Source: Anaerohalosphaeraceae bacterium
GTDB taxonomy: Bacteria; Planctomycetota; Phycisphaerae; Sedimentisphaerales; Anaerohalosphaeraceae
Reading direction: 5' to 3'
DNA length: 64,000 bases
Assembly (NCBI GenBank): GCA_035378985.1
Contig: DAOSUR010000001.1
Location: 471,428-535,427, forward strand
A model generated the notes under the pieces. That model searched no databases. It worked only from the letters and a program-made list of their open reading frames with translations, and was not told the DNA's origin. Position numbers and translations under genes: made by a program. Positions 62,409 to 64,000 of the stretch are shown here, piece by piece (within the stretch, counting starts at the first letter, position 1; the number at the start of each line of letters is the position of its first letter).

Positions 62409-63743
62409 CTATTCCTCCTCCAGCATTTTCTTTCGACGCAGAATATGATGATAATGCTGCGCGAACCGATGCGCCTCATCGCGGACATACTGAAGCAGCT
62501 TTCGCACCGGTGAAACCGCCGACAGCCGCAGCGGCTCCGCCCGGCCCGGCAGATAAATCAGCTCCTCCCGCTTGGCAATCGCCGCCAGATTCGGCATCGG
62601 AGCCCCCATCGACCGCAGGGCTTCTTCGGCGGCGTGCAGCTGGCCGAGCCCGCCGTCAATCAGCACCAAATCCGGCCAGAGCTCCTCGCCCGCCAGCGCG
62701 TGTTTGTACCGCCGGCTGATGACCTCCGCAATCGCCGCAAAATCATCGGAAGAGCCCGCCGCCCGGATGCGGAAGCGCCGATAGCCCTCCTTAAAGGGCT
62801 TGCCGTCGATGAACTGCACCATCGCCCCGACCGTCTCGCTGCCGGCCAGATGAGCAATATCAAACCCCTCGATAATCCGGATCGGCTGCGGGCTTTTGAG
62901 CAGATGCTGAAGTTTTTCCAGCGCCTCCGTCGGGTCCTGAAAGAACACCTCCGGCTGTACGTGCTCCTCCACGGTGCCGCGTTTGTCCAGATTTTCCAAA
63001 AGCCGAATCCGGTCCCGCAGCCGGGCCGCCTCTTCGAAATCCTGCCGACGCGAGGCCTCCTGCATCCGCCGGCGGAGCCCCTCGATGTACGACGAGCGTT
63101 TCGAGCCCAGAAACCGAATCAAATCGCGTATCTGCCGGCGGTAGTCTTCGCGGCTGACCTTGTCCGCACACGGCGCGGTGCACTGGCGGATATGATACAA
63201 AAGACACGGCCGGAAAAACCGCCGCTTCGGGTCATCCGAACGAATCTCCAGCGTGCACGTGCGAAACAGAAAAATCTTCTGCAGAATCCCCAGCACCTGC
63301 CGCAAATCACGCACGGCCGTAAACGGCCCGAACAGCCGGCTGCGGGGGTTGGGACTGCGCGTGATATACACCCCCGGAAAATCCTCGCGCGTCGTGATTT
63401 CCAGGTAGGGAAAGGTCTTGGAATCTTTTAAATCTGTATTGTACGGCGGATGAATATCCTTAATCAGCCGGGCCTCCTGCAGAATGGCTTCCGCCTCGCC
63501 GGCCGTTTCCAGATAATCCACATCCGCTACGCGGCTGAGCATCTCGGCAATCCACGGGCCGCGGGTCTCGGCCAGATTGGCCCCGGGCTGGAAATAGCTG
63601 CTCACCCGCGCGCGGAGATTCTTGCCCTTGCCGATATAGAGCACCTTCTCCTCGGCATCCTTCATAAAATACAGCCCCGGCCCGGTCGGAAACGTGCGGA
63701 TTTTTTCTCGCAGGGCCTGCAGTTTGTCTTCAGACAGCGCCAT
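62409..63743 (-). CDS. uvrC: UvrC-type excinuclease subunit lacking the HhH domain
   Basis: 444 aa, against about 600 for usual UvrC. GIY-YIG nuclease (GPGLYFMKDAEEKVLYIGKG near 21), the four-Cys iron-sulfur region (RTCTLE...RPCLLYHIRQCTAPC near 160-195), UVR motif (EASRRQDFEEAARLRDRIRLLENL near 230), and the endonuclease V/RNase H-like domain with its acidic/His residues (GFDIAHLAG, LIDGGLGQLHAAEEAL, DEAHRF). It ends 15 residues later, where the helix-hairpin-helix pair should begin. The convergent permease gene starts 10 bp beyond the stop, so this is not a frameshift. Confidence 0.9.
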   Translation of the reverse strand: MALSEDKLQALREKIRTFPTGPGLYFMKDAEEKVLYIGKGKNLRARVSSYFQPGANLAETRGPWIAEMLSRVADVDYLETAGEAEAILQEARLIKDIHPPYNTDLKDSKTFPYLEITTREDFPGVYITRSPNPRSRLFGPFTAVRDLRQVLGILQKIFLFRTCTLEIRSDDPKRRFFRPCLLYHIRQCTAPCADKVSREDYRRQIRDLIRFLGSKRSSYIEGLRRRMQEASRRQDFEEAARLRDRIRLLENLDKRGTVEEHVQPEVFFQDPTEALEKLQHLLKSPQPIRIIEGFDIAHLAGSETVGAMVQFIDGKPFKEGYRRFRIRAAGSSDDFAAIAEVISRRYKHALAGEELWPDLVLIDGGLGQLHAAEEALRSMGAPMPNLAAIAKREELIYLPGRAEPLRLSAVSPVRKLLQYVRDEAHRFAQHYHHILRRKKMLEEE

Positions 63744-63964
63744 CGGAGAGGATTATACCAAACCGAGGGCCTCAAAGGGAGTCGGAGGAAATGGAAATCC
63801 GAAATTCTAAATCCGAAATCCGAATCTCGAAATCCGAAACAATTAACCACAGATTACACAGATTTCACAGATTCGAAAAAAGCGAAGGCAGAGAACAAAT
63901 GAATTTACAGGATAACTGATAACCGATAACCGGGCACTGGCGTTTGGACGCCGGCTGCCGTTCA
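63744..63964. repeat. Gene-free region with three short tandem arrays
   Basis: Four copies of AATCCGAA within 63795-63840, three CACAGATT units with a 9-bp period (63848-63873) and three GATAAC units with a 7-bp period (63911-63931). No coding signal is seen. Arrays of this kind are common extragenic clutter in planctomycete-like genomes. Confidence 0.7.
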
Positions 63965-64000
63965 GTTTCAATCCCTTATTCATCAGGGGAAAAATGCAAG
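63965..64000 (-). CRISPR. Possible single CRISPR repeat at window edge
   Basis: The final 36 bp read on the minus strand end in AAGGGATTGAAAC and contain CCCT/AGGG arms around an 8-nt loop. The ATTGAAAC 3' end is the hallmark 5'-handle of many type I and III repeats. Only one copy is visible, so an array cannot be shown; if real, the array lies to the right of the window and this is its leader-distal repeat. Confidence 0.45.

Overview
This window looks like chromosomal DNA of a Gram-negative planctomycete, most likely of the Phycisphaerae/Sedimentisphaerales type. I infer this from co-occurring family traits, not from a database search: PEP-CTERM sorting signals, prepilin-like proteins ending in a DGH-type motif, planctomycete-style dockerin-like tails, an ECF sigma factor followed by a FecR-like protein, LamG-rich secreted glycoside hydrolases and TonB-dependent receptors. 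Genes are dense and lie on both strands, and Shine-Dalgarno sites are often clear (GGAGG).

Layout. 1-1246: 3'-truncated hflX. 1369-8553: six minus-strand genes with overlaps or gaps of at most 26 bp. They encode an ArsR-type repressor, a CoA-disulfide reductase/rhodanese fusion, a large RND/MMPL transporter, a YgaP-like two-TM protein, a LolA-like periplasmic protein and an outer-membrane barrel. 8753-13301: two divergently transcribed TonB-dependent receptors. 13364-25427: a 12-kb minus-strand run starting with an ECF sigma factor and a FecR-like protein, followed by a pseudopilin, two GH51 arabinofuranosidases, a PEP-CTERM LamG protein and a LamG/Ig/dockerin-like protein. 25788-32453: two GH43 enzymes, a second PEP-CTERM protein, an SSF symporter, a DHDPS-family aldolase/lyase and a XylR-like regulator. 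Together 13-32 kb read as an arabinose/xylose-polymer utilisation locus.

32504-43979: a GIY-YIG protein, tmRNA, another pseudopilin, a UbiB-family kinase with a phasin-like partner, a dockerin-like secreted protein, a dtxR-feoA-feoB iron operon with an operator-like sequence lying in its promoter, glmS, prmC and tatD. 44006-54985: glyS, a zinc-ribbon membrane protein, a QueD/PTPS homologue lacking the catalytic Cys, mcsA-mcsB, a thioredoxin-fold protein without CxxC, a small unknown protein, etfB-etfA-acyl-CoA dehydrogenase and a HAD phosphatase. 55267-63743: dnaG-rpoD, an S41 protease, an SO_0444-type permease and a uvrC lacking its HhH end. The last 250 bp carry short tandem repeats and, at the very edge, a sequence with the look of one CRISPR repeat.

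The best candidate for an undescribed system is the 1369-8553 operon. It combines the logic of the E. coli ygaVP sulfide-response pair (ArsR, rhodanese, YgaP-type TM domain) with a complete inner membrane-periplasm-outer membrane transport chain. All function calls rest on motif recognition by eye; no searches were run.
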